Below are positions 10,255 through 20,322 of a stretch of DNA of 64,000 nt, piece by piece. Made by a program: the position numbers and the translations under genes. The number at the start of each line of letters is the position of its first letter. The stretch's first letter is position 1. The stretch lies in the NCBI GenBank assembly GCA_934045075.1, contig OW203732.1, positions 16,290,389 to 16,354,388 on the forward strand, read 5' to 3'. Origin of the DNA: Yponomeuta sedellus. Its lineage: Eukaryota; Arthropoda; Insecta; Lepidoptera; Yponomeutidae. The notes under the pieces were generated by a model. The model was not told where the DNA came from, searched no databases, and saw only the letters and a list, made by a program, of their open reading frames with translations.

Positions 10255-10635
10255 TACTTACGATGCGGAAACATGGACGCTCACCAAGCAAAATATGCAC
10301 AAAATAAAAGTTGCACAAAGAGCGATGGAGCATGCCATGCTGGGCATATCGCTTGTCGACCGCGTACCAAACAAATTCGTCGAAGAACCAAGGTCGAAGA
10401 CGTTGGTAAGCGGATCACAGAGTAAAAGTGGAGACGGGCGGGACACTTGCCTGGAAGGGAAGACGGCCGGTGGACCAGGGCAGTATCGGAGTGGTTGCCA
10501 AGGGAGGGAAGGAGGTTGGTAGGCAGACCACCGACACGATGGTCAGACGACATCGTGAGGCATAGGAACGTGAGGAATGGCGCAATAAAAAGGAGGCCTA
10601 TGCCCAGCAGTGGGTTGATGTGGGCTGATTATAGT
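10255..10635 (+). repeat. RTE-type LINE 3' fragment
   Basis: It encodes residues typical of the RTE C-terminal region (AETWTLTKQNMHKIKVAQRA, then AMLGISLVDRVPNK, then a W-S-D-D motif). The reading frame shifts at least once. It ends with aggcctatgcccagcagtgggttgatgtggg, the usual RTE 3' end. Confidence 0.75.
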
Positions 10636-10856
10636 TAGATAATTGTCGAATACTGATATTTTCACAAAACGTATGACTTGCACTAACTGTACTACCCTGG
10701 CTGGACAACCTTTAAATTTTTGTTGCAAACTTACCCTTAACGTAGCTGATTTGGTTTCATGTATGTAAAGGTTGATGTGCAGTCGGCTGTACACTAACAA
10801 TATGTAAATCTTCTGACAACTGTCAGTTGGTGAAAACATAAACAAGTGACAGCTGT

Positions 10857-11017
10857 GTACGTAATACAGAGAATATTGTAAAGAGTTTCGAAATTTCACT
10901 GATACCGGTGAGTCGCCCATTAGCTCAGTTGGAAAGAGCGCTGGCACGGATAGCCAGAGGTCGCGGTTTCGAATCCCGGCATAGGTGGAATTTTTAGCCT
11001 CTAAATGGGTTTTTAAA
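10857..11017 (+). repeat. SINE-A, 5'-truncated, with a 13-bp target duplication
   Basis: Flanked by AAGTGACAGCTGT at 10844-10856 and 11018-11030. The inserted copy begins inside the leader (gtacgtaatacagag) and includes the tRNA-like block and tail. Exact duplications of this length support insertion by LINE-mediated target-primed reverse transcription. Confidence 0.9.
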
Positions 11018-11238
11018 AAGTGACAGCTGTTAACAGAGTAGACTAACGGCCTTATTTGTAAAAACGCGCATAATAATCTAAAAGCGGTGACTAAAGTAGT
11101 CTGTTGTGGAGATTTTAGAAGGAAAAGGCGTAACCACAGATTAAATAGAACGCATCTAAGATTGCTTAAGCGGAATCGTGTTCTAATAAATAAAACCGTA
11201 AGAATGTTAGTGTACGGGAGACCGGGGTGTTAGTTACG

Positions 11239-11335
11239 TACAGTTGACAGCACGTCAACCTGAACATTTTAGTTACAAAGTCGCCCGTAATGTAACTTAG
11301 TTCACTGGTGTGCAAGTTCATGTGCTGTCGACTAA
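11239..11335. mobile_element. MITE-like element, same family as 3469-3571
   Basis: Starts tacagttgacagcacgtcaa and ends catgtgctgtcgacta. The internal text (gttacaaagtcgcccgtaatg) matches the first copy in inverted orientation. Confidence 0.6.
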
Positions 11336-12649
11336 ACATTTGTGAATTTGTATAATTAACTTAAAGAACTAATGATAAAATAAAACTACACCTATGTAAG
11401 ATAAGATAAGATAAGAATATTCTTTATTGTGCCAGGAAAACACATAGAAAACATAATGATGTACTTGAGAAGAATCATTAATATGTATTATGTTGTTTAT
11501 GTAGGTATACAAATAATATACGTATAAAATAAGTTAGCTATATACAGAGATAGAGCGCTTCGCCAACTAACTGCTTTGCAGTTTGGCGTAATTGTGTAAT
11601 TGGATAAGGTTTTTTTGTTTTTGTAAAATAAATAAAAAAAAAAGTATTTTTAATGATTCGCGATGCTTAAACACAGTTACGAAAGTGAAAGTGAAATTGT
11701 CTTTATTGCCAACAAATTAATATTATATAAAGTACAATAACTGAAATAAATTTTAATAACGAAATTTGGCAAACGGACTTATGTGCCTCGGAATGCTAAC
11801 TAGCGCTACTAAGGGAAAAAAATCATAATTTATTTTATAATACGTTTTTATCTAAAAGTGAACATGAGAAATTTTAACAGCTGTGACAAGTATTTTTAGA
11901 ATCTACAGTACAAAAACGGCCGTTTTAGCGGAAAGTGATTAAGTCCTTGGTTTTTGATTCTAGGTTCTACCATTGAATTTAATTAAATTCAATGGTTCTA
12001 CTAGACTATGGTCACATGCCGGGATTCAAACCCACGAACTCCCGCATTTAATATAGGTAAAGATATAGGTAAGTGCAGAACTCGGTTTTATCGGTAGTTT
12101 GGTTCAGAACCATCTATAACTTCCACGACTTCCACGTATATTTTGTCCAAAAAAAGTAGAAATTAAAGAGTAAGATTTTGCTCAGACTTTTTGTCTGGAA
12201 TAAAAATTGAAAACTACAGTAACTATAGTTTATTTCACAATACATATTAAAAAAATATCTATTGTGCTTTATAAAAGGTGGTAAACGTTCTGAATTTACG
12301 GTAATACCATAATAAAGTTAAACATCCGGTTTCTTGTATCTTTGGACATACTGTAATAATTTAATATACCTACCTAAAATGAAAATATGCTAAACATGTC
12401 AGAACACACACAGAAATCAAACCTTTGGCTTACATTATCGCAGGTTTTCCACGAACGAAATAGCGCAAATTGGCCCTTTGTACCGCAAACAACCGAATCC
12501 TCAAAACCTTCGCAACTATTTGCCCATAGACCACTGAATAGGATTATCGCTTAGAAAACTAACAACACTTGTTCGGCTCGATATGTATGTACACGCTGAA
12601 ATCGGAGTTTAGCTGAAAGCCAGGTTTAGGTATTCATCATTCAGTGACG
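11336..12649. other. No gene; AT-rich, LINE-tail-like patch and one nano-palindrome
   Basis: At 11400-11470 there is an aagataagataagata run followed by ttctttattgtgcc, which resembles a LINE 3' end on the minus strand, and at 11690-11710 a similar ctttattgcc motif. The rest shows nothing recognisable apart from the palindromic insertion at 11971-11994. Confidence 0.4.
11971..11994. mobile_element. Nano-palindrome insertion 2 (24 bp)
   Basis: A perfect 24-bp palindrome: CATTGAATTTAA followed directly by its reverse complement. It is flanked by direct repeats GTTCTAC at 11964-11970 and 11995-12001. The ends and duplication length match the copies at 1070 and 22494. Confidence 0.75.
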
Positions 12650-12905
12650 GCCTCGGTAGCGCAGCGGTTTGGCACGCTGACTGGAAAACCGAAGGTCTCG
12701 AGTTCAATCCCCGGCCGGGTCAAGCTAGGAAACGAACTTTTCTAGTTTGTCTCGGGACTTGGATGTTATCTATGTATTTATTGTATTAAATCTATGGTCG
12801 AGTTAGCACCTGTAACACAAGTCATTTAGTTGGATACTAAGTACATTTAGTATAGGGCTAACGAGATCTGTGTAATATGTCCATGAATATTTATTTATTT
12901 ATTAT
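12650..12905 (+). repeat. SINE-B copy (tRNA-derived)
   Basis: It starts with a tRNA-like head (ggcctcggtagcgcagcgg, later gagttcaatccccggcc) at the 5' end, as expected for a tRNA-derived SINE. The body includes gaaacgaacttttctagtttg, and the 3' end is a (tatt)n-like tail. A minus-strand copy is at 20103-20322. Confidence 0.8.
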
Positions 12906-13133
12906 TTATTAATTTTCAGCCCACCACTGCCCACTGCCTGGGTGTAGGCTTTTCCCTAAACCCAGCAGTGGGCAGCCATTTCTCATGATCTCTTGCAAGT
13001 CCCATCCACGGACTCTACACCGACTCAAAAACATCGTCCGAGCATCGGGCTGCTGCAGCGCGATGGTCTGGCCAGTAACCGTCTTCCTGTTCTGGGCCCC
13101 CACTATGTGATGGCTCTGGAACCTGAGTCTCGT
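12906..13133 (-). repeat. LINE-like 3' fragment
   Basis: Text such as cccaccactgcccactgcc and cccagcagtgggcagcc resembles the inverted 3' end of RTE-type LINEs. No intact frame. Confidence 0.4.
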
Positions 13134-13500
13134 GTTATCAACCCTTGTATGTCCCTACTGTTGAGGTACGGGCCTCTTCCTGCATCGCAGAACGGTTAGG
13201 CCATAATTCACCACGGGGGCCAAGTCCGGGTTGGTGGAGGATTGCAAGACAGTGGCAGCCTTACTGTCAGAAATTATCAAGCCGCCCTTATGGTCTCTGA
13301 CATGGCATAACGACTGTCATTACATGACAGCCGGCACCAACGGCTTAACGCGCCTTGGGAAGCACGGAAGCGCTCGGAAAAATGCAACTAGCGGTAGTCA
13401 CGGCACGGTCACCCATCCTGCACCTGACCGCGCATGTTGTTGCTTAACTTAAGTGATTGAGTCTAATCACTCTGTTCGCCTAGGCCACGAGCGCTTCGCT
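13134..13500 (-). repeat. 5S-derived SINE, near full length
   Basis: On the minus strand it runs from the 5' end (gcgctcgtggcctaggcgaa) through the 5S-like block (gttaagcaacaac, ggatgggtgaccg) to the 3' end (cagtagggacatacaagggt). A perfect hairpin arm pair agtgatt/aatcact lies next to the 5' end. Confidence 0.85.
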
Positions 13501-13565
13501 TCTTTATGTTTTATTAATTAAACATAAAATCTGTTAACACACGGTATGAATATATTCTTTTTATT

Positions 13566-13616
13566 GCACTAACCCGTGCTAAGGACAATTTTAAAAACCT
13601 ATTTTAGAGGCTAAAA
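13566..13616 (-). repeat. SINE-A tail fragment
   Basis: gcactaacccgtgctaagg through ttagaggctaaaaat only. It faces the plus-strand copy that follows. Confidence 0.65.
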
Positions 13617-13793
13617 ATGTCACTGCCTGTAAGTAATACAGAGAGTAGGTATTGTAAAAAGGTTCGAAATTTCATTGATGCCGGTAGTTGCCCAGTAGCT
13701 CAGTTGGGAGAGCGCTGGCAAGGTTAGCCATAGGTCGCGGGTTCGAGTCCCGGCATGGGTGGAATTTTTAGCCTCTAAAATAGGTTTTTAAAA
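13617..13793 (+). repeat. SINE-A copy, leader-truncated
   Basis: Starts in the leader at tgcctgtaagtaatacagag and has the tRNA-like block (tagctcagttggg, ggttcgagtccc) and tail. It is head-to-head with the fragment at 13566. Confidence 0.75.
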
Positions 13794-13913
13794 CACGGGA
13801 TGAAACACCATTTGATCCCTTTTTTTTCTAATTGAGAAATATTGATTTGTGAAATTCGCGAACTGCTACTGCTTTGTAGACTACTAAATAGAACCAAATA
13901 ACAACTATTCTCT

Positions 13914-14071
13914 GTACGTAATACAGAGAATATTGTAAAGAGGTTCGAAATTTCACTGATGCCGGTGAGTCGCCCATTAGCTCAGTTGGAAAGAGTGCTG
14001 GCACGGATAGCCAGAGGTCGCGGGTTCGAATCCAGGCATGGGTGGAATTTTAAGCCTCTAAATAGGTTTTT
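13914..14071 (+). repeat. SINE-A copy, leader-truncated
   Basis: tRNA-like block and tail as in the other copies. AACTATT occurs just before the leader and again just after the tail, a possible short target duplication. Confidence 0.75.
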
Positions 14072-14195
14072 AACTATTGATGTAAAACTTTCGTAAACTA
14101 CACATTATTGATTTGCAGCCTGATAAACCATTAGCTCTATCGTCATGCTTACCTATATCACTCTACTGAAAAACTATGTGTGTGTTAGACTCTAA

Positions 14196-14313
14196 GGCTG
14201 ACATTCAGAGACGAAAACTGAAGCTAAGACCGGTCTCAGAAATGTCAAAATGTACGTGATTTGGACAATCGTAAGACCAGTCTTTGCTTAGTTTTCGTCT
14301 CTGAATGTCAGCC
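14196..14313. mobile_element. Foldback MITE with TAA target duplication (118 bp)
   Basis: The arms around gctgacattcagagacgaaa are repeated inverted at the other end for 25 bp without a mismatch, and the pairing continues imperfectly inward. TAA flanks both sides (14193-14195 and 14314-14316), which fits the 3-bp duplications of PIF/Harbinger elements. Confidence 0.7.
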
Positions 14314-14317
14314 TAAG

Positions 14318-15084
14318 GCTACTTCGATGAAGTTGTGTCGTTACGGTTATGGTCCGACGTAAAACCGGATATTAGCAGCAGTCGGTATCCGTACCGACCT
14401 CCTCCGGGTTGGAAAGACCACTTTACGATTGGAACGTCGCTGAATTAACATCAGGCCAAGTACCTAATATCTCTTACTGATTCGTAATACTCATACAGTT
14501 ATTACATTAAACGGGTCTTACGTAGGTAATTGCGTTTTACGTAATAAATAATCGCGATTAGACCCGTTTAGTATATAAACGGCCAAGCAGTTATTTCTAA
14601 AATGCGCAATTCCTGAAAAACTCTATTAAGATACTTAGTGTCCTGCAACAACTTATGTTTTAAGGTCGAGTTTATTCTCAGTATATCTAAAGCTTACGAA
14701 ACAGCGTCATTGGTACACGCCTAGTTTCAAGCCACGCAATATCTTGAAAAACTTACATAATATAGGTACATAAACACACGCAAGATCAAATGACAACCAT
14801 CCATCTTTCTGTCATCATTAGTACCGCCCTATCCATCTTTTGGGACAATATCGTCTTATGGCTGCATTCGGTCTGTAGCTAATAAAAAGAAATCAAAGGT
14901 GGGAGAGTGCCTACTTACGCGATTTTCGCACGTTTACGATTAGTTTCGCAATGTTATGTTTTTTTTTTCAATTGCTTATAATAAATGACATTGAAAAGTC
15001 CTTAAATATTTGAATCTCCTCGTTCTTTTGAGTCTTCTCGTCATCCATATCGCAGTGTTTGAAAACGAAAATTTTCAATCAGTG
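14318..15084. other. No feature recognised
   Basis: Intergenic sequence with no frame above 60 codons and no repeat shared with other parts of the window. Confidence 0.4.
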
Positions 15085-15520
15085 GGTCCTACCAGTGATG
15101 ACCTACGGAGCGGAGACATGGACAGTCACGAAAGGGCTGGTCCACCAGTTCAAAGTCGCTCAGCGAGCTATGGAGAGAGCTCGGAGTTTCTTTGAAGGAT
15201 AGGATTCGTAAAGAATGCATCCCACAGAGAACCAAATTTATCGACATAGCTCAGAGAATTAGTGGATAAGAAGTGGCAGTGGGCTGGCCATATCTCGCTA
15301 AGAACCGACAACCGTTGTTGGAGTAAACGTGTTCTTGAGTGGAGACCGCGACTCGGCAAACGTAGTGTAGGACACCCTCCGACCAGGTGGAATCACGATC
15401 TGCGAAAAACTGTAGGCAGATGCTGAATGCGGCAAGCTGAATACAGGGCGCCATTCCTTAGGGGAGGGCTATGTCTAACAGTGGACTACGTAATATAGCC
15501 TGAAGAAGAAGAAGAAGGAG
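15085..15520 (+). repeat. RTE-type LINE 3' end with (gaa)n tail
   Basis: It encodes the RTE C-terminal block in broken frames (TYGAETWTVTKGLVHQFKVA, AQRAMERA, KWQWAGHISLRTDNR). The 3' end ggagggctatgtctaacagtgga...agcctgaagaagaagaagaag matches 18921-18978 and 59670-59720. Confidence 0.8.
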
Positions 15521-17043
15521 AAATATTTAAATACAGTCAACTGCTGATCGATCTGATCAAAAGTAGCGATAGATAGAGAAAAGAAGAGAATACAACCAAA
15601 TGCTTCTTAAGTAGCCCGTAATGAAACTGTGCAGAGTGCGCATGATATTGTTTTGTTGTTTTTATACTGTCTCCTTTTCTAGTAAGCCCGCAATACAGTA
15701 ACTAAAAACAAATATGTCCCGCCCGAAGCATTACATGGGCGAACAGTATATGAGGTATAAGTTGTGACTGCGAGTTCAGTGACTAGACGAAACGCCACGA
15801 AATTGCAAGGACCTAAATTCTGATAATTTATTGTGCACCACTGCATCAAAACGTGCCGATTACATTTTGCGCACACGTATCAAACCTTCTAGGCATCGGT
15901 GCAAGGTGTTATGAAACAACACGTCACGTGACCCGTGTATTATAATTTTATTATAATTAATTTATCATTTTATTATGCACTTCCAGAATCGAGGCCCTGA
16001 TGAGATTGAAAACAATACTTTATTCAGTTCGTTTCATACAATAAATGTTTAACCTCCTAAACGCAAACTTGGTGAACTTATAAATGTAAATCGCTTACCA
16101 GACACGGCATTTTCTACACGGCAGACTGGCAATAGGGGAAATCTAGAAAAACTGTCAAATTGAAACTTTGACAATTTGCAGGCTTTTGTTTGTCTTTGGT
16201 TCGTGTTGACGAACAGCAGGGCCGCTGCTACCTAAGTCCTCCACTGTATGGAGTTGTCTGGTTTAACCTACTCAGAACTGTCAAATAAATACATAATAAT
16301 TTGAGACTCTGGAATCAAATCTTTAATCCAGGAAGTTTCGTCAACTGATAATCGTCAGGAAGCTTCAGGCAATCTTACCGGCTACTCTAGTAGGCATGGG
16401 TCTCTTAGCCTCCATAGCTTAGTGGCCGGGAAATAAATCACATTTAACGCGAAGGACGGATTTGCGACCGCATCCATCATCTCCGTGCCTGCTGACGACC
16501 GGCCGCAAAAATATTGCGAATTTATTACATTGGCAATTTAGTGTCCCAACGGCCTATTTCTTTCGCCACTATTTCTTCATTGTAGACAGCTCTGAGCTTC
16601 ATCTTGCACGTATTCACCAACCAGACCCTAACGGCCTCTTCTAGATCTGCTGTTGCTGTATTAATTTTGGAATCAAATTTTCTCAACCGTAAACTAGGTA
16701 TAGGATAGGAAAAACGTGTCTTTAATGTGCGTATAAATAAATTACCTTCAGATTACATAATCAAAATATACTAATGTCATTACAATCACTGAAAATTTTT
16801 AAATCACTAAGACCTACACTAGAATATAGGTATCCTACCTTGTATAACTTTCTGAATTTATAGAAAACGTTCCGTCTTAGTAATATTTTATTGATGATTT
16901 ATTGATGTTTTAGAAGATTCCGGCGTAAATTTTACCTCCGAGGGTTAGGATGTAAAATCGGCCAGAAGGAGAAAAAATATGAGCTCTAAAATATGTTGGT
17001 ACAATTTAGGAGAAAAACAATATTGAACAAAATATATTACAAA
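15521..17043. other. No gene; old repeat pieces
   Basis: Positions about 16200-16290 (cctaagtcctcca... gtctggtttaacctactc) resemble 61660-61735. Around 16405-16490 there is a weak tRNA-like block (cctccatagcttagtggcc). Other frames look accidental. Confidence 0.35.
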
Positions 17044-17152
17044 AAACCTATTTAGCGGCTAAAAATTCCACCCATGCCGGGACTCGAACCCGCGACCTCT
17101 GATCGTGGGTTCAACCGTGCCAACGCTCTCCCAACTGAGCTAATGGATGCTT
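17044..17152 (-). repeat. SINE-A fragment
   Basis: Minus-strand tail and tRNA-like block (ggactcgaacccgcgacc), with an anomalous insertion in the anticodon-arm region. It is followed by a plus-strand tail. Confidence 0.65.
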
Positions 17153-17312
17153 GGCTAATGGGCGACTCAAAGGTTTGAGTCCCGGCAAGGGTGGAATTTT
17201 TAGCCTTTAAATAGGTTTTTAAAGTTGTCCTCAGCACGGGTTAGTGCATTAAAAAAAAGAATTATAAAATATATTACTCTGAGTAATGCATACACGTTTC
17301 ATGTCCACAAAC
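17153..17312 (+). repeat. SINE-A tail plus flank, unit 1 of a tandem duplication
   Basis: Tail (gtttgagtcccggc through gtgcattaaaaaaaagaatt) followed by a unique flank (ctctgagtaatgcatacacg). About 120 bp of this is repeated at 17368-17492, so tail and flank were duplicated together after insertion. Confidence 0.7.
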
Positions 17313-17367
17313 ACCGCAAAATTTTAAATTTTTAGATACCTTGTAATGGCATCAACTTACCTAGAAA

Positions 17368-17492
17368 GAAGTGCAATTTTTAGCCTCTAAATAGGTTTTT
17401 AAAGTAGTCCTCAGCATGGGTTAGTGCATTAAAAAAAAGAATTATAAAAATATATTACTCTGAGTAATGCATAGACGTTTCATGTCCACAAA
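17368..17492 (+). repeat. Unit 2 of the tandem duplication
   Basis: It repeats 17191-17312 with a few changes, including the unique flank. The offset is 177-178 bp. Confidence 0.75.
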
Positions 17493-17493
17493 C

Positions 17494-17551
17494 ACAGACA
17501 CCCATATCATCCATGTACATAGAAATGCACATGGATGATATGGTTGTCTGT
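17494..17551. repeat. Strong hairpin, 26-bp arms, 6-base loop
   Basis: Arms 17494-17519 and 17526-17551 pair at 24 of 26 positions around the loop tagaaa. It directly follows the duplicated flank. It could be a miniature foldback element or a structured RNA; nothing else supports either. Confidence 0.6.
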
Positions 17552-18493
17552 TCATTGATTTTAACACATTAAAGAACGCACTCATACTTCTTGCAGTAGC
17601 AATCAGTTTTACAATTTTCGTCTATGATTACATAGTAAAAGTAATTCAAAAATGCTATTATAGTGTACAAGAATTCCTGGAAGACACGTAAATTCTATGT
17701 TTCTTTATCTCTTAACAGTTGTTATTTATGTGAGAAAAGCTATATAGATGTGTAAATGAACTGTCAATATTATGAAAAATTTTGCTATGCAATAAATGAT
17801 GATGATGATGAATTCAATCGAAGCACCGCCGACTAACCAAACTCGTCCGATGTAAGTAATTATTCAATTATCTAACATATTAAGGAGTAGGTATTATATA
17901 AATACAAACAAGCATTCATGCCTACTGGTAAATAGTGAAGTGATCAGTGGGAACGCTTTGATTTAGATAAATGGAGAACACCTTATTGCAAAACCATACA
18001 GAAAAGAATGGTGATGATATTTTAATTTATTTTATTTTTATTTATGATGTGTGTATACTGACTGAGTTCATGTAGAGATTTGCCCCCACGTGTCAGTTTC
18101 TCAGTTTTATCGGTAGTAAATGGTGAATCTAAAAGCTACAGATATCCACACGAAAGACTTAAAGCAAACTAATTCTACATACCTCCAGGTACCTGCTAAA
18201 CTCTGGGAGGTTCGTCGAGTTATTATGCGTAATCTAGGAACATAGAGCCACCGCTGTCAATCCGTGCATAGAGCAAAGAGTCGGTCAGTCACAGAGAAAT
18301 ATTGATGACAGTTGGCATCGAGCTTTGATTTGACATGCAAGAGTAATCAAAGGGGCTGTATGATTAAGTATTCACCAAAATAGACAAAAATAACATACTA
18401 TGCGCTCTCCTTTTGTAAGCAAGAAGTACTACCCCCAGTATTTTAAAAATGTTAAACGGATTGCCTGGTGATTACAGATTTATTTCACAATAG
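17552..18493. other. No feature recognised
   Basis: AT-rich intergenic sequence with a short gatgatgatga run near 17800. No supported gene. Confidence 0.4.
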
Positions 18494-18690
18494 CTTTAAC
18501 CCGCGGCTGCGCCCGCGTTATAAATTATTCCAAGGGAACGCATACCGGGATATCAAGTGTCCTATGTCTTAATTCAGATCTTCGTCTATCTGTGTACCAA
18601 GTTTAATGTGAATCCGTTCAGCCGTTATTGCGTGATTGAGTAACAAACATTCAAACATCTTCACAAACCATCACATTTATAATATTATGA
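18494..18690 (+). repeat. LINE 3'-end-like repeat common in Lepidoptera
   Basis: It starts cccgcggctgcgcccgcg and includes tgtgtaccaagtttaatgtg, ccgttcagccgttattgcg and a terminal ataatattatgatta. A related piece is at 32555-32705. I know this text type as a frequent LINE tail in moth genomes; the exact clade is uncertain. Confidence 0.55.
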
Positions 18691-18694
18691 TTAG

Positions 18695-18978
18695 TGGGAT
18701 GGTTGTGCTGTGTGGTGTTGGCTTAGAGAACAGAACTAACCCAAATTCTTCCCGCGGGTGCCGTAAAAGGCGACTAAGGGGCACAAACCGGGGGTTGGGC
18801 AAGAGCGCCCCCTGCAGTACAATTCCACCAAACTACGATCCCCAACCCGCATGCCCAGCGTGGGGATTATGGGCATTACCCCCCAATGATGGCACAACCT
18901 TGCGCTATAGCGCTCATTAGGGGAGGGCTATGTCCAGCAGGGGACTAATATAGCCTGAAGAAGAAGAAGAAAGATGGG
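18695..18978 (+). repeat. Non-autonomous element with RTE tail
   Basis: GC-rich body (cttcccgcgggtgccgtaaa, ccaacccgcatgcccagcg) joined to the same 3' end as RTE LINEs (ggagggctatgtccagcag...agcctgaagaagaagaaga). A minus-strand copy lies at 26981-27235. It probably moves with RTE machinery. Confidence 0.65.
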
Positions 18979-19064
18979 TGAAACCATACCTACGAACTGG
19001 ACAAAACATTTGAAACTGAATTACAAGTATTTAGAATATCCGGATAATGTACATTATCTTTCAG

Positions 19065-19473
19065 GTACATTTACTACACCTTCTAAGCCGTTATCGCGGT
19101 CAAAAACATGTCAGCATTTGCCATACGATGCCTGGAAGACTACATGGAGGACGTCGTTGACAGTCTTGAGGATTTCATCAAGAAGGCTTTAATGATCTTA
19201 GTCGTGGCAATTAGCATTGTTCTTGGCATGCTATTGTATATAGTAAAGGCACTTCACGGAGACCAGTGCTCTAGACGTCCATCGCAATCCAGAAGAAACA
19301 GTCTATCGTGCAGCCTGAGCGAAACGGACATGTCTGTTGATTTTTCAAGGCCAGTTAATCTAATTTCCACACCGGCTAGATCAACAGTCCAGCGTTCTAA
19401 GCAGCAAGAAATAGATTATGGCCAGGAGAGGGAGCTAAGACAAGACACGTACGTGGACGCTAAATGCTCACGG
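19065..19473 (+). CDS. Small single-pass membrane protein S1, first coding exon
   Basis: This exon starts after an acceptor (ttatctttcag, ending 19064). The start codon is at 19108 in a good context (caaaaacatgt). Its 122 codons end at a consensus donor (cgg followed by gtaagg at 19474). The protein begins with an acidic amphipathic segment (LEDYMEDVVDSLEDF), then has one membrane segment of about 20 residues near positions 28-47 (LMILVVAISIVLGMLLYIV). A serine- and arginine-rich cytosolic-type tail follows. I do not recognise a family. The frame stays open beyond the donor into a 5S-SINE at 19551, which is unlikely to be protein. The next exon is probably 22616-22839, but the phases do not join directly (phase 0 against phase 1), so at least one more exon or another donor is missing from my model. 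Confidence 0.55.
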
Positions 19474-19550
19474 GTAAGGAAAGAGTTTCATTTTGATATT
19501 ACTGCATTGTATTTGTGGCTTTCAATGACTGCCTCAACGGCGCCTTCGAT

Positions 19551-19892
19551 ATCAACCTTTGCATGTCCCCACTGCTTGAGCACGGTCTCTTCCCGTATCG
19601 CAGGAAGGTCAAGGTCATACACCACCTCGGGAGCCTAGTCCGGGTTGGCGGAGGATTGTAAGACAGTGGCGGGCCTTAATTTCAGAAGATATCAAGCCGC
19701 CCATAAGGTCTCTGACATGGCTCAACGACTGCGATTACATGACAGCCTGCACCAGCGGCTTAGCGTACCTTGCGAAGCACGGAAGCGCTCGGATGAAATT
19801 CCACTAGCTGTAGTCACGGAACGGTCATCCAACCTGCACTTGAAGTGATTGATTCCAATCACTCGATTCGACTAGGCCACGATCGCTTTGGC
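19551..19892 (-). repeat. 5S-derived SINE, full length but decayed
   Basis: 3' end at left (atatcaacctttgcatgtcc) and 5' end at right (gattcgactaggccacgatc), with the atgattgg-type hairpin next to the 5' end. It lies just downstream of the donor site of S1 exon 1. Confidence 0.8.
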
Positions 19893-20102
19893 GATAAGCC
19901 GACTCCTTAGGACTAAAGAATGGATAATTAATTTATATGTACGGAAGGTTTATTTATATTGAAGGAAAATAGTCTTGGTCAATACAGCATCGCATAAAAA
20001 ATACACAGAAAAAAGAACGTCATACTATTTTTAACCGACTTCATGAACGGAGAAGATATTCTATAAACTAGAAAATATAAGAATTTCCAAATACTAAATA
20101 AA

Positions 20103-20322
20103 ATATTCATTGCCATATTACACAGATCTCGTTAGCGCTATACTAAGTAAAACTAAATGACTTGTGTTATAGGTGCTAACTCGACGATAGATTTAATACA
20201 ATAAATACATAGATAACACCCAAGACCCGAGACAAACTAGAAAAGTTCGTTTCCTAGTTTGACCCGGCCGGGGATCGAACCCGAGACCTTCGGTTTTACA
20301 GTCAGCGTGGCAAACCGCTGCT
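20103..20322 (-). repeat. SINE-B copy
   Basis: Inverted relative of 12650-12905: tRNA-like head at the right end (cggggatcgaacccgagacc, gtggcaaaccgctgc) and body with cctagtttgacccgg. Confidence 0.75.

Noticed and set aside
13134..13500. Helitron (TC start, hairpin and CTAG end)
   Set aside because: The hairpin plus ctag text looked Helitron-like, but the sequence continues past ctag in every copy and ends are set by 9-13-bp duplications.
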